Assembly (NCBI RefSeq): GCF_000092185.1
Contig: NC_014160.1
Coordinates: forward strand, 372,001 to 436,000
Length of the DNA: 64,000 nucleotides
Reading direction: 5' to 3'
From: Thermosphaera aggregans DSM 11486
Lineage (GTDB): Archaea > Thermoproteota > Thermoprotei_A > Sulfolobales > Desulfurococcaceae
Made by a program: the position numbers and the translations under genes. A model generated the notes under the pieces. The model ran no database searches and was not told the DNA's origin. It saw only the letters and a list, made by a program, of their open reading frames with translations. Shown here one piece after another: positions 1 through 8,262 of this stretch (its first letter is position 1; each line of letters starts with the position of its first letter).

Positions 1-102
1 AGAATCCTTTCATTCCACATCCCTGTATATTTAAACAACATGAGTTTTTAACCATCACTAGTTGGTTAAAACCTATAAATGACTATGAGTGATTTAAAAA
101 AA
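1..102. other. left-edge intergenic region
   Basis: This AT-rich stretch lies downstream of gcvH. It contains a TATA-like run (tatatttaaac, 26-36) and one copy of an 18-base direct repeat (46-63). Read leftward, possible ATG codons occur at 20-18 and 13-11, so a gene running off the left edge may begin here, but too little of it is present to identify. Confidence 0.4.
46..63. repeat. 18-bp direct repeat, left copy
   Basis: The sequence ttttaaccatcactagtt occurs here and again, identical and in the same orientation, at 8229-8246. The match ends abruptly at both sides. The two copies bracket the glycine cleavage genes and the unknown gene that follows them. It could be a chance match, a shared regulatory site, or the scar of a mobile block. 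Confidence 0.55.
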
Positions 103-531
103 CTAATGATGAGAAGTCTTCACCTTCTCCGCGTATTTCTCAGGAGTTAGCAACGAATTATACTCTCCAGGATTCTCAACTCTAATTTTGAAAACCCAAC
201 CCTCCCCGTAGGGGTCTTTATTAACGAGTTCAGGATTACCTGTTAATTTTTCATTGACTTCAACGACTTCCCCGGTGAGAGGAGAGTAATAAGAGCTTGA
301 TGCTTTGATCGAATCTACAACCCCCAATTCCTCTCCTTTCCTCACTTTTCGACCAACTTCTGGGAGCTCTATTGAAACAATGTCTTTGAGCTCTTTCTGA
401 GCGTAATCTGTTAGCCCGACAATAGCCATGCTTCCCTCAAGCTTTGCCCATTCATCCGTTTCCGTGTATCTTCGATCCTTCTTCACAATATACTTCTTAG
501 ACTTCAACTCAACAACAATATCCTCGCTCAA
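103..531 (-). CDS. gcvH: glycine cleavage system H protein
   Basis: This is the 142-residue lipoyl carrier of the glycine cleavage system. It shuttles the aminomethyl intermediate from P protein to T protein and is reoxidised by lipoamide dehydrogenase. The lipoylated lysine is K76 in VVDSIKASSSYYSP, followed by the usual LTGEVVEVN strand. Length and layout fit the family, with about 30 extra N-terminal residues before the TDEWAKLEG start of the lipoyl fold. Translation starts at TTG. An AT-rich TATA candidate (ttaaaaatat on the minus strand, about 551-560) lies roughly 25 bases upstream, so the message may be leaderless and independent of glyA. All the other glycine cleavage components lie next to it. 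Confidence 0.95.
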   Translation of the reverse strand: MSEDIVVELKSKKYIVKKDRRYTETDEWAKLEGSMAIVGLTDYAQKELKDIVSIELPEVGRKVRKGEELGVVDSIKASSSYYSPLTGEVVEVNEKLTGNPELVNKDPYGEGWVFKIRVENPGEYNSLLTPEKYAEKVKTSHH

Positions 532-544
532 AGCCCATCCCTTC

Positions 545-562
545 TATATTTTTAATGCCCAT
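545..562 (-). promoter_or_regulatory. probable gcvH promoter (TATA)
   Basis: On the minus strand the 36-base gap between glyA and gcvH carries an AT-rich element (ttaaaaatat) centred about 25 bases before the TTG start of gcvH. This is the spacing expected for a TATA box driving a leaderless or near-leaderless message. Confidence 0.45.
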
Positions 563-567
563 GTATG

Positions 568-1917
568 TTAAAAAGCCTCTGCATGTAGCATGATTTTCAA
601 CAACCGTACTTCGTCCTCACGGGTAATCTTGAAGCCGTATTGGACCTCCATGAAGTTCTTCCTAAACTCTGAAACCATCTTGGCAACTTCCTTTGGGTCT
701 TTTTTATCTATGACAACCATTCTCATGAATTTTGCAATCTCCTTCATCTCATCCTTCTTCATACCCCACCTAGTGATCTCCTGCGTCCCTATCCTCAAAC
801 CACTCGGATCCTTTACATCCTCTGGCCTGTCATACGGGAGCATGTTTTTGTTAACTATAATGTTCGCTTCTTCAAGCATCTTCGCTATCTTAGTCCCTCT
901 CCCAAGCTCGGCTACATCAACTATCACCTGGTGGCTTGAAGTGTAGCCTTTGCTCTCCATTACTACTTTAAATCCTTCAGCAGCTAACTGTGCCGCTAAT
1001 TCCTTAGCGTTAGCGACTATTTGCCTGGCGTAGTCCTCACCCCAAAGCTTCATCTCAATCCCGGTTACCGCCATGGCGGCTAACCTGTGGAGATGGTGGT
1101 TGGAGACAAACATTGGGAATACAACCTTCCCCATTTCTTTATAATCCTCTTCCAACCTAGTCGCGAATAATCCGCCTTGAGGTCCTGGGAAGGTTTTATG
1201 TGTGGAAGAAGTGATTACGTCAGCGCCCAGCTTCAGCGGGTTCTCCCATACTTTCCCTACTACTAGACCCAGGACGTGGGCAACGTCGTGGATTACTTTG
1301 GCTCCGACGGCGTGAGCGGCCTCGGCAATCTCCTTGGTTGGATGTGGGAATATGTAAAGTGAGCCTCCGAGGGTAACTATCTTCGGCTTAACCTCTTCGA
1401 TCATTTTCACAGCCTTGTCAACATCAATATTCCACTCCTCAAGGCTGAAGGGAAGCTCAATCTGCTCAATACCCAACGCCCCAAGGGTTCCAAACCTTGT
1501 ATGGCTTACATGGGCACCGGCTTGAACAGGGGCCACACAAGCCTTGTCTCCAGGTTTCGTGAAAGTCCTGAATGCGGTAGCGTTCGCGGTTGTTCCGCTT
1601 ATAGGTCTCAGGTCAACGTATTTTGTTTCAAGAAGCTCGCCCATTATTTCCATAGCCTTGACTTCGAGCGCATCCACGTATTGAAGACCCTGGTAGAACC
1701 TCTTATAGGGCTTGCCTTCTGCGTACCGGTGCATCATGTCATTCATGTAGGCTAGCATTGCTAGAGGGGACATCACGTTCTCACTCGCGATCATGTTTAA
1801 GCAATGTCTCTTTCTCCACACGGTATGGTTAACTGTTAGATCAATCACTTCCTTCAGCGATGGGTAATGTTGGAGTAGAGTGTCCAACCCTATTTCCTCT
1901 CCAAACTCGTAAGTCAT
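568..1917 (-). CDS. glyA: serine hydroxymethyltransferase
   Basis: This 449-residue PLP enzyme interconverts serine and glycine with a one-carbon carrier (a folate or archaeal pterin). The PLP-binding lysine is K241 in [13 protein letters not shown]. The N-terminal [11 protein letters not shown] and the [13 protein letters not shown] segment match the SHMT substrate and cofactor sites. The start ATG at 1917 follows a GGTGAG ribosome site by about 6 bases, and a TATA candidate (ttttattaatatc) lies near 1952-1964. It sits between gcvT and gcvH on the same strand, so serine-glycine conversion and glycine cleavage appear to be expressed together. Length is close to that of crenarchaeal SHMTs. Confidence 0.95.
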   Translation of the reverse strand: MTYEFGEEIGLDTLLQHYPSLKEVIDLTVNHTVWRKRHCLNMIASENVMSPLAMLAYMNDMMHRYAEGKPYKRFYQGLQYVDALEVKAMEIMGELLETKYVDLRPISGTTANATAFRTFTKPGDKACVAPVQAGAHVSHTRFGTLGALGIEQIELPFSLEEWNIDVDKAVKMIEEVKPKIVTLGGSLYIFPHPTKEIAEAAHAVGAKVIHDVAHVLGLVVGKVWENPLKLGADVITSSTHKTFPGPQGGLFATRLEEDYKEMGKVVFPMFVSNHHLHRLAAMAVTGIEMKLWGEDYARQIVANAKELAAQLAAEGFKVVMESKGYTSSHQVIVDVAELGRGTKIAKMLEEANIIVNKNMLPYDRPEDVKDPSGLRIGTQEITRWGMKKDEMKEIAKFMRMVVIDKKDPKEVAKMVSEFRKNFMEVQYGFKITREDEVRLLKIMLHAEAF

Positions 1918-1980
1918 GAGCTACTCACCAAGAAAAATTAATGGTTTGGATATTAATAAAACATTATAATATGGGTTCTT

Positions 1981-3123
1981 CTACTTTTTAATAAAGGGAA
2001 AGTCCACGATTTTAGCACTATACTTCTTATCTCTAACCAGTACCTCTAACTCCTCTCCGAAAACAGCATACCTCGAGTCAACATATGCCATCGCTATTGC
2101 CCTGTTCAAGATTGGCGAAAACGTTCCACTAGTAATCCATCCTACCTGGACGTCTTCAGAGTAAACCGGCATCCCTGTCCTCGGGACAAGTCTTCCCGCT
2201 TCCTTGCCAAACTTCAACCCTACTCTAACCCATCTAACCCCTTCCCTCTTACACGTTCTTAATGCTTCCTCGCCGACGAATCCCTTTTTCTCCCATGTTA
2301 TTGCGCCCAGGCCGTAGCGCAAGGAGAGTGCGCAGGGGAATTTCAACGGGTCTTCTCCATACTCGTGATCCCCTAGGACAAACCCCATTTCAATCCTCAA
2401 GGTATCTCTAGCTATTAGCCCCGCTGGCTTTGCACCATTAGCGATGAGTTTCTCCACTATACTTTTAATCTCATGATGACCGCCCCATATTTCGAAACCG
2501 TCTTCCCCTGTCCAACCGCTCCTGCTTACTAGGAGAGTTTTGACTTCCCCAATGTTTTCCCCCATTCTAAACTCAAGGGTTTTCAGGTCGGTTGCCCATT
2601 TAGCACCAATTTTCTCCATTAACTCGGCAGCCCTAGGTCCCTGGACAGCCAACATTGAAGTATCTAACGTTATATCTGTAATCTCAACCTTGAATTTCTT
2701 CTCCGCTATCACACTCTTAATGTAGTTGACCATCTTCTCCCTGGCAAGAGCATTAGTAACTAGGTACCATTCTTCGTCGCTAATCTTGTAGAGCATTTCA
2801 TCATCCTTAACCCTGGCCCATTGATTTAGGGCAAGAGTGGGGCCGCTCATCCAGGAAGGCTTTGTTTTAGAAACATCTTTAGTGTACAAGTATTGCGCTA
2901 AAGGTAGTACGTCCGGCCCCCGTAGGACAATCCTGCCCATGTGGGATACGTCGAAAACACCTACATTATTTCTCACATTAACGTGTTCTTCAATAGCGTT
3001 GGTATACCTGTAAGGGACTTCCCAATCCCCGAATAATCCTGTTTCAGCACCTAGTTTTTCAATATAATATTCTAATAATGCGATCTTGGGCAAGCTCATC
3101 GCCAATATAATATTAAGCCTCAA
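1981..3123 (-). CDS. gcvT: glycine cleavage system T protein (aminomethyltransferase)
   Basis: This transfers the methylene group from aminomethyl-lipoyl-H protein to the pterin carrier and releases ammonia. The N-terminal FGDWEVPYRY and NNVGVFDVSHMGRI segments, the central SRSGWTGEDGFEI and the LIARDTLRIEMG segment are GcvT hallmarks. The C-terminal GWITSGTFSPILNRAIAMAYV matches the T-protein C-terminal barrel. The longest reading starts at TTG 3123 (380 residues). An internal ATG at 3099 begins MSLPKIALLEYY, nearer to the usual family N terminus, and could be the true start. The gene diverges from gcvPA across a 68-base promoter gap. Confidence 0.94.
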   Translation of the reverse strand: MRLNIILAMSLPKIALLEYYIEKLGAETGLFGDWEVPYRYTNAIEEHVNVRNNVGVFDVSHMGRIVLRGPDVLPLAQYLYTKDVSKTKPSWMSGPTLALNQWARVKDDEMLYKISDEEWYLVTNALAREKMVNYIKSVIAEKKFKVEITDITLDTSMLAVQGPRAAELMEKIGAKWATDLKTLEFRMGENIGEVKTLLVSRSGWTGEDGFEIWGGHHEIKSIVEKLIANGAKPAGLIARDTLRIEMGFVLGDHEYGEDPLKFPCALSLRYGLGAITWEKKGFVGEEALRTCKREGVRWVRVGLKFGKEAGRLVPRTGMPVYSEDVQVGWITSGTFSPILNRAIAMAYVDSRYAVFGEELEVLVRDKKYSAKIVDFPFIKK

Positions 3124-3145
3124 TTTAGAAAATAAACCCTACCGC

Positions 3146-3160
3146 CCTTAGTTTAAATAA
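3146..3160. promoter_or_regulatory. bidirectional TATA region between gcvT and gcvPA
   Basis: The sequence tagtttaaataagag lies about 35 bases before the gcvPA ATG and about 27 bases before the gcvT TTG. Its core (tttaaa) reads as a TATA element on both strands. One element may therefore set the expression of both arms of the glycine cleavage cluster. Confidence 0.45.
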
Positions 3161-3191
3161 GAGTAGTTATAGATTAATATCTGGTGTAGTC

Positions 3192-4595
3192 ATGTCTACA
3201 CATCCATGGATACCCAATTCTTCCCATGAAACCGTTAAGAAGATGTTGGAGACTATAGGAATCTCCAGCGTTGAGCAATTGTTTAAGGATATTCCTCCCG
3301 AGGCGAGAATAAGCCAAGAAAAATGGATGAGTCTTGAAATAGGTAAAGGACGTATGCTTTCTGAACTGGAGGCTAAGAGAATTATTGAGGAAAAGCTGTC
3401 GAAGAACAAAATCTTTAATCCACCGCCCTACATGGGGGGAGGTGTCTATCCTCACTATGTTCCACCACTGGTTAAATACATATTGTCGAGGGGCGAGTTC
3501 TTAACAGCTTACACTCCATATCAAGCGGAGATCTCCCAGGGCTTGATGCAGGCGATTTTCGAGTATCAGAGCTTGATGGCTGAGTTACTCCAGATGGAGG
3601 TTGTGAACGCTTCAATGTATGATTGGGCGTCAGCTATCGCCGAGGCTTTGTTGATGAGTGTGAGAGTGAAAAAAGGGCGGAGAAAGGTAGTAGTACCCTA
3701 CAATGTCAACCCCTTCCACTTCAAAGTAATTGAGACGTACTTATGGCCCCAGGGAGTGAGAATTGAAAGGGTACGCTACGACCGAGAAAAAGGCTCTATT
3801 GACATTGAAGATTTAAAGAGCAAAGTAGATTCCGAAACCGCAGGGGTTTACCTACAGTATCCGAATTTCTTCGGAGTGATTGAAAACGCAAAAACAGTTG
3901 GCGAGATTGTTCGAGAGAAAGGCGCGCTTTACATCACAGGCGTCTACCCCGTGAGCCTAGGGTTGTTGAAGGCTCCCGGCGAGGTGGGCGCCGATATCGC
4001 GGTAGGCGATGGTCAACCCTTCGGCCTCGGATTAAATTACGGGGGACCCTACCTCGGCATTTTCGCGGTAAGATATGATCAGAACCTAATAAGGCAGATG
4101 CCCGGGAGGATTATTGGATTAACCACGACGCAGGAAGGGGGCCAGAGAGCTTTCGCAATGATTCTCCAAGCTCGCGAGCAACACATTAAGAGGGAAAAGG
4201 CGACATCGAACATCTGTACTAATGAAGCGCTGGCCGCTATCGGGGTAGCAGTATATCTATCGTTGCTTGGTAAAACTGGTTTGAGAAAACTCGCCGAGCT
4301 CAATTACTACAGAGCGCATTACGCTGCTTCAAGGTTTAGTGAAATCGGGTTGAACAGAGTTTTCAGCGGCGAATTTTTTAACGAGTTCGCAGTATCGTTA
4401 AACGGGTTTGGAAAAACCTATAGAGAAGTGCATAAGAAACTACTGGATAGGGGCGTTCACGGAGGCCTCTACATAGGACACCTATATCCGGAGCTGGGCG
4501 AAGCATCGCTATGGGCTTTCACGGAACTACACTTCAAAACCGATATCGATAAGCTAGTTGATCTTCTCAAAGAGATTCTTACAGGAGGTGGGTGA
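3192..4595 (+). CDS. gcvPA: glycine dehydrogenase (decarboxylating) subunit 1
   Basis: This 467-residue protein is the N-terminal half of P protein, encoded separately as is usual in archaea and many thermophiles. It pairs with subunit 2 to decarboxylate glycine and load the aminomethyl group on the H-protein lipoate. Recognisable segments are the opening HPWIPNSSHETVKKML, YMGGGVYPHYVPP, FLTAYTPYQAEISQG, NASMYDWASAIAEA and the late TSNICTNEAL. The start ATG at 3192 follows a short AT-rich leader. The 3' end contains the GGAGGTG ribosome site for gcvPB, whose ATG comes one base after this stop, so translation is probably coupled. Confidence 0.95.
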   Translation: MSTHPWIPNSSHETVKKMLETIGISSVEQLFKDIPPEARISQEKWMSLEIGKGRMLSELEAKRIIEEKLSKNKIFNPPPYMGGGVYPHYVPPLVKYILSRGEFLTAYTPYQAEISQGLMQAIFEYQSLMAELLQMEVVNASMYDWASAIAEALLMSVRVKKGRRKVVVPYNVNPFHFKVIETYLWPQGVRIERVRYDREKGSIDIEDLKSKVDSETAGVYLQYPNFFGVIENAKTVGEIVREKGALYITGVYPVSLGLLKAPGEVGADIAVGDGQPFGLGLNYGGPYLGIFAVRYDQNLIRQMPGRIIGLTTTQEGGQRAFAMILQAREQHIKREKATSNICTNEALAAIGVAVYLSLLGKTGLRKLAELNYYRAHYAASRFSEIGLNRVFSGEFFNEFAVSLNGFGKTYREVHKKLLDRGVHGGLYIGHLYPELGEASLWAFTELHFKTDIDKLVDLLKEILTGGG

Positions 4596-4596
4596 G

Positions 4597-6156
4597 ATGT
4601 TCAGGCAGGCTAAATGGTCCGAACCTCTAATCTTTGAGTTAAGCGTTAAAGGGAGAAGAGGCTTCCTAGTTCCTGAGCCTGAGAAAGAAGTTAAGGAAAA
4701 GGTTGGCTCGATAAAGCTGAGCGAGGACATGGCGAGGACAACCGATCCAGACCTCCCAGAGTTGAGTGAAGTAGACGTTATGAGGCATTTCACCCGGTTA
4801 ACCGAGATGGCCTATGGAGTCGACAACGGACCGGTACCCCTCGGCTCATGTACTATGAAGTATAACCCCAGAATAGCCTGGGAGGTGGCAAGCGATCATA
4901 GAATACTCGGGCTCCACCCCTTACAGGATGAGGATACAGTGCAGGGGCTACTGGAGATGATCTATGAGATGCAGAAATGGCTCGCTAACATCACAGGGAT
5001 GGACTACTGTAGTCTACACCCAGCAGCAGGAGCCCATGGCGAGCTGGCAGGAATATTGCTGATTAGAAAATACCATGAGTTGAAGGGTCAGATAGATAAG
5101 AAGACGGAGATAATTGTGCCGGACTCGGCTCACGGGACAAACCCTGCGAGCGCAGCCATGGGCGGGTTTAAAGTGGTCGAAATCCCATCTAACAGCGATG
5201 GCAACGTTGACTTGGAGGCCCTAAAAAGCGTTGTCGGCGAGTCAACAGCAGGCTTGATGATTACGAATCCCAGCACCCTAGGCTTGTTCGAAGAGAATAT
5301 TCTAGAAATAGCACGGATAATTCACAGCGTAGACGGGTTACTATATTATGACGGAGCAAACTTGAACGGGATAATGGGTTACGCTAGACCAGGAGATATG
5401 GGATTCGACATTGCTCACTTAAATGTCCACAAGACGTTTGGAGCCCCGCACGGAGGCGGTGGACCCGGGGCGGGACCAGTGTGTATTAAAGATAGAGTTG
5501 TTGATGCTGAGAAAAACATTAGGCTAAGCGACCTACTTCCAGGCTATTATGTCATCTACGATGAGAAGACCGGGAAATACAGGTTGAAAGGCCCTGGCGA
5601 GAATAGCATAGGGTTCTTGAAAGCATTCTTCGGCAACATTACGCCGTTAATCTGGGGCTACACATACATATTGATGATGGGTAATGAAGGATTGAGGAAG
5701 GTTACAGAGCTTGCAGTGTTAAACACAAACTACTTCATTAAGCTAATGGAGAACGTGAAAGGGTACGAGATTCCATACGGAAAAGGCAGGTTCAGAAAGC
5801 ACGAAGTGGTGTTGAGCGCTCAGCCCATGACGGAGGAGTTAGGTGTTACGGCCGAGGATGTAGCAAAGGGTTTGCTGGACGCAGGCTTCTATGCTCCGAC
5901 AATATACTTCCCGCTAATAGTTAAGGAGGCCTTGATGACAGAGTTCACTGAGACTGAAACCATTGAGAACATTGAGAAATATGCTGAAAGATTGAAGGAA
6001 ATCAGCAGAATAGCATATCAAGACCCCAAGGAGCCGAAGAAATGGCCGGTCAACACCTCTGTAGGAAGAATAGACTTGATAAAAGCTAATCACCCATCCA
6101 CGGTTACCCCTACGTGGAGACTTCATTTGAAGAGGGTGAAGGGAGAGATTAAATGA
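4597..6156 (+). CDS. gcvPB: glycine dehydrogenase (decarboxylating) subunit 2
   Basis: This is the 519-residue PLP-bearing half of P protein. The PLP lysine lies in HLNVHKTFGAPHGGGGPG. SAHGTNPASAAMGG and PLGSCTMKYNPR are further family signatures. I chose ATG 4597 (MFRQAKWSEPLIFE): it directly follows the gcvPA stop and has a well-placed GGAGGTG at 4583-4589. An in-frame TTG at 4558 would add 13 residues inside gcvPA and lacks support. The last four bases (ATGA) overlap the start of the lipoamide dehydrogenase gene, which indicates one transcript. Confidence 0.95.
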   Translation: MFRQAKWSEPLIFELSVKGRRGFLVPEPEKEVKEKVGSIKLSEDMARTTDPDLPELSEVDVMRHFTRLTEMAYGVDNGPVPLGSCTMKYNPRIAWEVASDHRILGLHPLQDEDTVQGLLEMIYEMQKWLANITGMDYCSLHPAAGAHGELAGILLIRKYHELKGQIDKKTEIIVPDSAHGTNPASAAMGGFKVVEIPSNSDGNVDLEALKSVVGESTAGLMITNPSTLGLFEENILEIARIIHSVDGLLYYDGANLNGIMGYARPGDMGFDIAHLNVHKTFGAPHGGGGPGAGPVCIKDRVVDAEKNIRLSDLLPGYYVIYDEKTGKYRLKGPGENSIGFLKAFFGNITPLIWGYTYILMMGNEGLRKVTELAVLNTNYFIKLMENVKGYEIPYGKGRFRKHEVVLSAQPMTEELGVTAEDVAKGLLDAGFYAPTIYFPLIVKEALMTEFTETETIENIEKYAERLKEISRIAYQDPKEPKKWPVNTSVGRIDLIKANHPSTVTPTWRLHLKRVKGEIK

Positions 6157-7523
6157 AATACGACGTGGTAATCATCGGGTCTGGAACAGGGGGGTATCCC
6201 GGGGCAGTATATCTGGCTCAGCGCGGGTTCAAAGTAGCTGTGGTTGAGGAGAAGCTGATAGGCGGAGAATGCACAAACTGGGGATGTGTCCCGAGTAAAG
6301 CATTATATCAAGTGGCCGAAGCGGTTAGGGTCGTTGAAAAAGTAAAGGGACAAGCAAGCTATAAATGGGAAGATGTTGTCGACTGGGCTAAAAGCATTGT
6401 TGAGGAAACGAGAGAAGGGATAAAGTATCTCCTAGAAGCAAGCGGTGTCGAGGTTTTAAGCGGGAAAGGGGTTTTAAAGAATCCTCATCAAGTCACTGTT
6501 TCCGAGGATGGGTCTAAGAGGGAAGTGGAAGCTGATAAGATCATATTGGCGCTTGGCACAGATCCTTCGCAACTGCCCCATGTAAAATTCGACGGGGAAG
6601 GCATCCTCAGCAATAGGGAAGTGCTCTTCATGAGGGAGAAACCCTCCAGTATCCTTATCGTCGGTGGAGGAGTAATAGGGGTTGAAATGGCGAACGTATT
6701 CTCCAAAAACGGTGTAGAGGTAACGATTGTTGAGATAATGGATCATATACTACCGTTCACAGATAAGGATATTGCTCAAGCACTGAAGACCTATCTAGCA
6801 GGCAACGGGGTGAAGGTGAGGGAAAAGACTAGTGTCGAGAATGTTGAGAAATCCGGGGGCAAGTACAACGTGAAACTGTCTAATGGGGAGAATTTGACTG
6901 TTGACAAAGTTTTGATAGCGACTGGAAGAACCCCCAAGACCAAGGGTGTTGGCTTGGAGGAGACAGGCATTTCCTTGGACAAGAAAGGATACGTAATCGT
7001 GAATGATGAGTGCAGGACAAACGTTGAAAACATTTATGCAACCGGTGACGTCATCGGCGGGCCACAGCTGGCTCACAAGGCAATACTAGAGAGCGTCGCG
7101 GTGGCGAAGAAAATAGCTGGAAGGGAAAGTTTTAAGCTAGACTATCATCTCGTTCCAATAACTATTTTCACAGGGCTAGAAGTGGCCAGCGTTGGATATA
7201 CCGAGAAGGAGTTGTCAACGATGGGCGTTAAATACGTTAAAGTAAAACTACCTATTTACTACTTGGCCGCCGTGAAAATAAAAGGTGGTAGAAACTCCTT
7301 TGTCAAAATACTATTGGACGAGAAAAGCGAGAAAGTCTTCGGCATCCAAGTAGTCTCGCCTAATGCTTCCGAAGTTATATCCGCATATCTTCCCCTCTAC
7401 CTCGGGAGGCTTTCCTTTAAGGAGGCAACCTCAGTTCCGTATCCTCATTTAACTGTTGCAGAGTCCCTTAGAGATGTTGCGGAATACTTACTGGGAGAGC
7501 CTGTTCACTTTATCAGGAAGTAA
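6153..7523 (+). CDS. lpdA: dihydrolipoyl dehydrogenase (L protein)
   Basis: This 456-residue flavoprotein reoxidises dihydrolipoyl-H protein with NAD+. The FAD dinucleotide fold begins at VIIGSGTGGYPGA, and the redox-active disulfide is C40/C45 in GGECTNWGCVPSK. The NAD-binding fold is ILIVGGGVIGVEMA. The second FAD motif is NIYATGDVIGG. Near the C terminus YPHLTVAE keeps the catalytic His and Glu five residues apart, although the usual HP pair is HL. The start overlaps the gcvPB stop (ATGA). The genomic position assigns it to glycine cleavage rather than to a 2-oxoacid dehydrogenase, none of which appears here. A T6 run follows the stop. Confidence 0.93.
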   Translation: MKYDVVIIGSGTGGYPGAVYLAQRGFKVAVVEEKLIGGECTNWGCVPSKALYQVAEAVRVVEKVKGQASYKWEDVVDWAKSIVEETREGIKYLLEASGVEVLSGKGVLKNPHQVTVSEDGSKREVEADKIILALGTDPSQLPHVKFDGEGILSNREVLFMREKPSSILIVGGGVIGVEMANVFSKNGVEVTIVEIMDHILPFTDKDIAQALKTYLAGNGVKVREKTSVENVEKSGGKYNVKLSNGENLTVDKVLIATGRTPKTKGVGLEETGISLDKKGYVIVNDECRTNVENIYATGDVIGGPQLAHKAILESVAVAKKIAGRESFKLDYHLVPITIFTGLEVASVGYTEKELSTMGVKYVKVKLPIYYLAAVKIKGGRNSFVKILLDEKSEKVFGIQVVSPNASEVISAYLPLYLGRLSFKEATSVPYPHLTVAESLRDVAEYLLGEPVHFIRK

Positions 7524-7524
7524 G

Positions 7525-7530
7525 TTTTTT
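7525..7530 (+). terminator. T-run after lpdA
   Basis: Six consecutive T residues directly follow the stop codon of the lipoamide dehydrogenase gene. This resembles an archaeal oligo-T termination signal. The next gene begins only 26 bases later, so termination may be partial. Confidence 0.35.
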
Positions 7531-7555
7531 ACAATCTATTTCTCAATCATTAACG

Positions 7556-8221
7556 GTGAGGTCTTTGCTGGGTTATTTAGACGTTGCGGATAAATTATTG
7601 AGCAAATGTGAGAAAGGGAATTACTGCTTCTGGGTTCCAACAGGACTAATACAACCTTACGAGGCTAGCACTGTCTACGGTTTTGACTGCTTCTTCTTCA
7701 AGTTTTTAAAGAACCCGATCATTGGTGATAGGCTGTTATTATCGTTCAAACTACCTATATCAACATTGAACGACATTTTGCTAACACATCCGCGGGGATT
7801 TCCAGTGGTGCCCGATGATTCCAAACTATGTAGTAAGAGTGAAATAGAGGCTTATCTTGTGAACACTAAAAGGGAATTCCTAGGTAAAATAGGTGAGGCG
7901 TCTGAGAAGAGAAAGGCTGAGGGGGAGAGTAAGGGGATATTGAAGAGATTAATAATATTTGGCGGGAAATCAAGCGATGCCGATATACAGTATTATCGTC
8001 TCCTAACACAATACAGGTTTATGAATGAGCTTTCATCGTTGCTAGGTTATCGCGATGAAATCTTGAACGCGGATGTTAGAAAAGCATTCATTCTTTACCT
8101 CTATGAATCTAAATCATCTTCCATGTACGCTTTGACAGGCGAGCAAGAAATAAAGCTTTTAAACCATTCGAAACTACTGGATTTCGAGAAAATAGGGGCA
8201 ACTCTCGGATTTCTGCGATAA
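7556..8221 (+). CDS. uncharacterised protein downstream of glycine cleavage genes
   Basis: I do not recognise this 221-residue protein. It is soluble with mixed alpha/beta character. A charged, lysine-rich helical segment occurs near residues 100-125, followed by GILKRLIIFGGKSSDADIQ and a helical C-terminal third. Cysteines are few (CEKGNYC near the N terminus, one in the middle) and form no obvious metal motif. It has no signal peptide or membrane span. The start is a GTG without a strong ribosome site, 32 bases after lpdA on the same strand, so it may be co-transcribed with the glycine cleavage genes. The right copy of the 18-base direct repeat lies just past its stop. Confidence 0.7.
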   Translation: MRSLLGYLDVADKLLSKCEKGNYCFWVPTGLIQPYEASTVYGFDCFFFKFLKNPIIGDRLLLSFKLPISTLNDILLTHPRGFPVVPDDSKLCSKSEIEAYLVNTKREFLGKIGEASEKRKAEGESKGILKRLIIFGGKSSDADIQYYRLLTQYRFMNELSSLLGYRDEILNADVRKAFILYLYESKSSSMYALTGEQEIKLLNHSKLLDFEKIGATLGFLR

Positions 8222-8228
8222 GTTAATA

Positions 8229-8246
8229 TTTTAACCATCACTAGTT
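8229..8246. repeat. 18-bp direct repeat, right copy
   Basis: This is identical to and in the same orientation as 46-63. It lies between the stop of the unknown 221-residue gene and the start of the M42 peptidase gene, where its first bases overlap a TATA-like run (ttaatatttta, 8223-8233). Confidence 0.55.
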
Positions 8247-8262
8247 ATTGTTGGTGAGTTGC

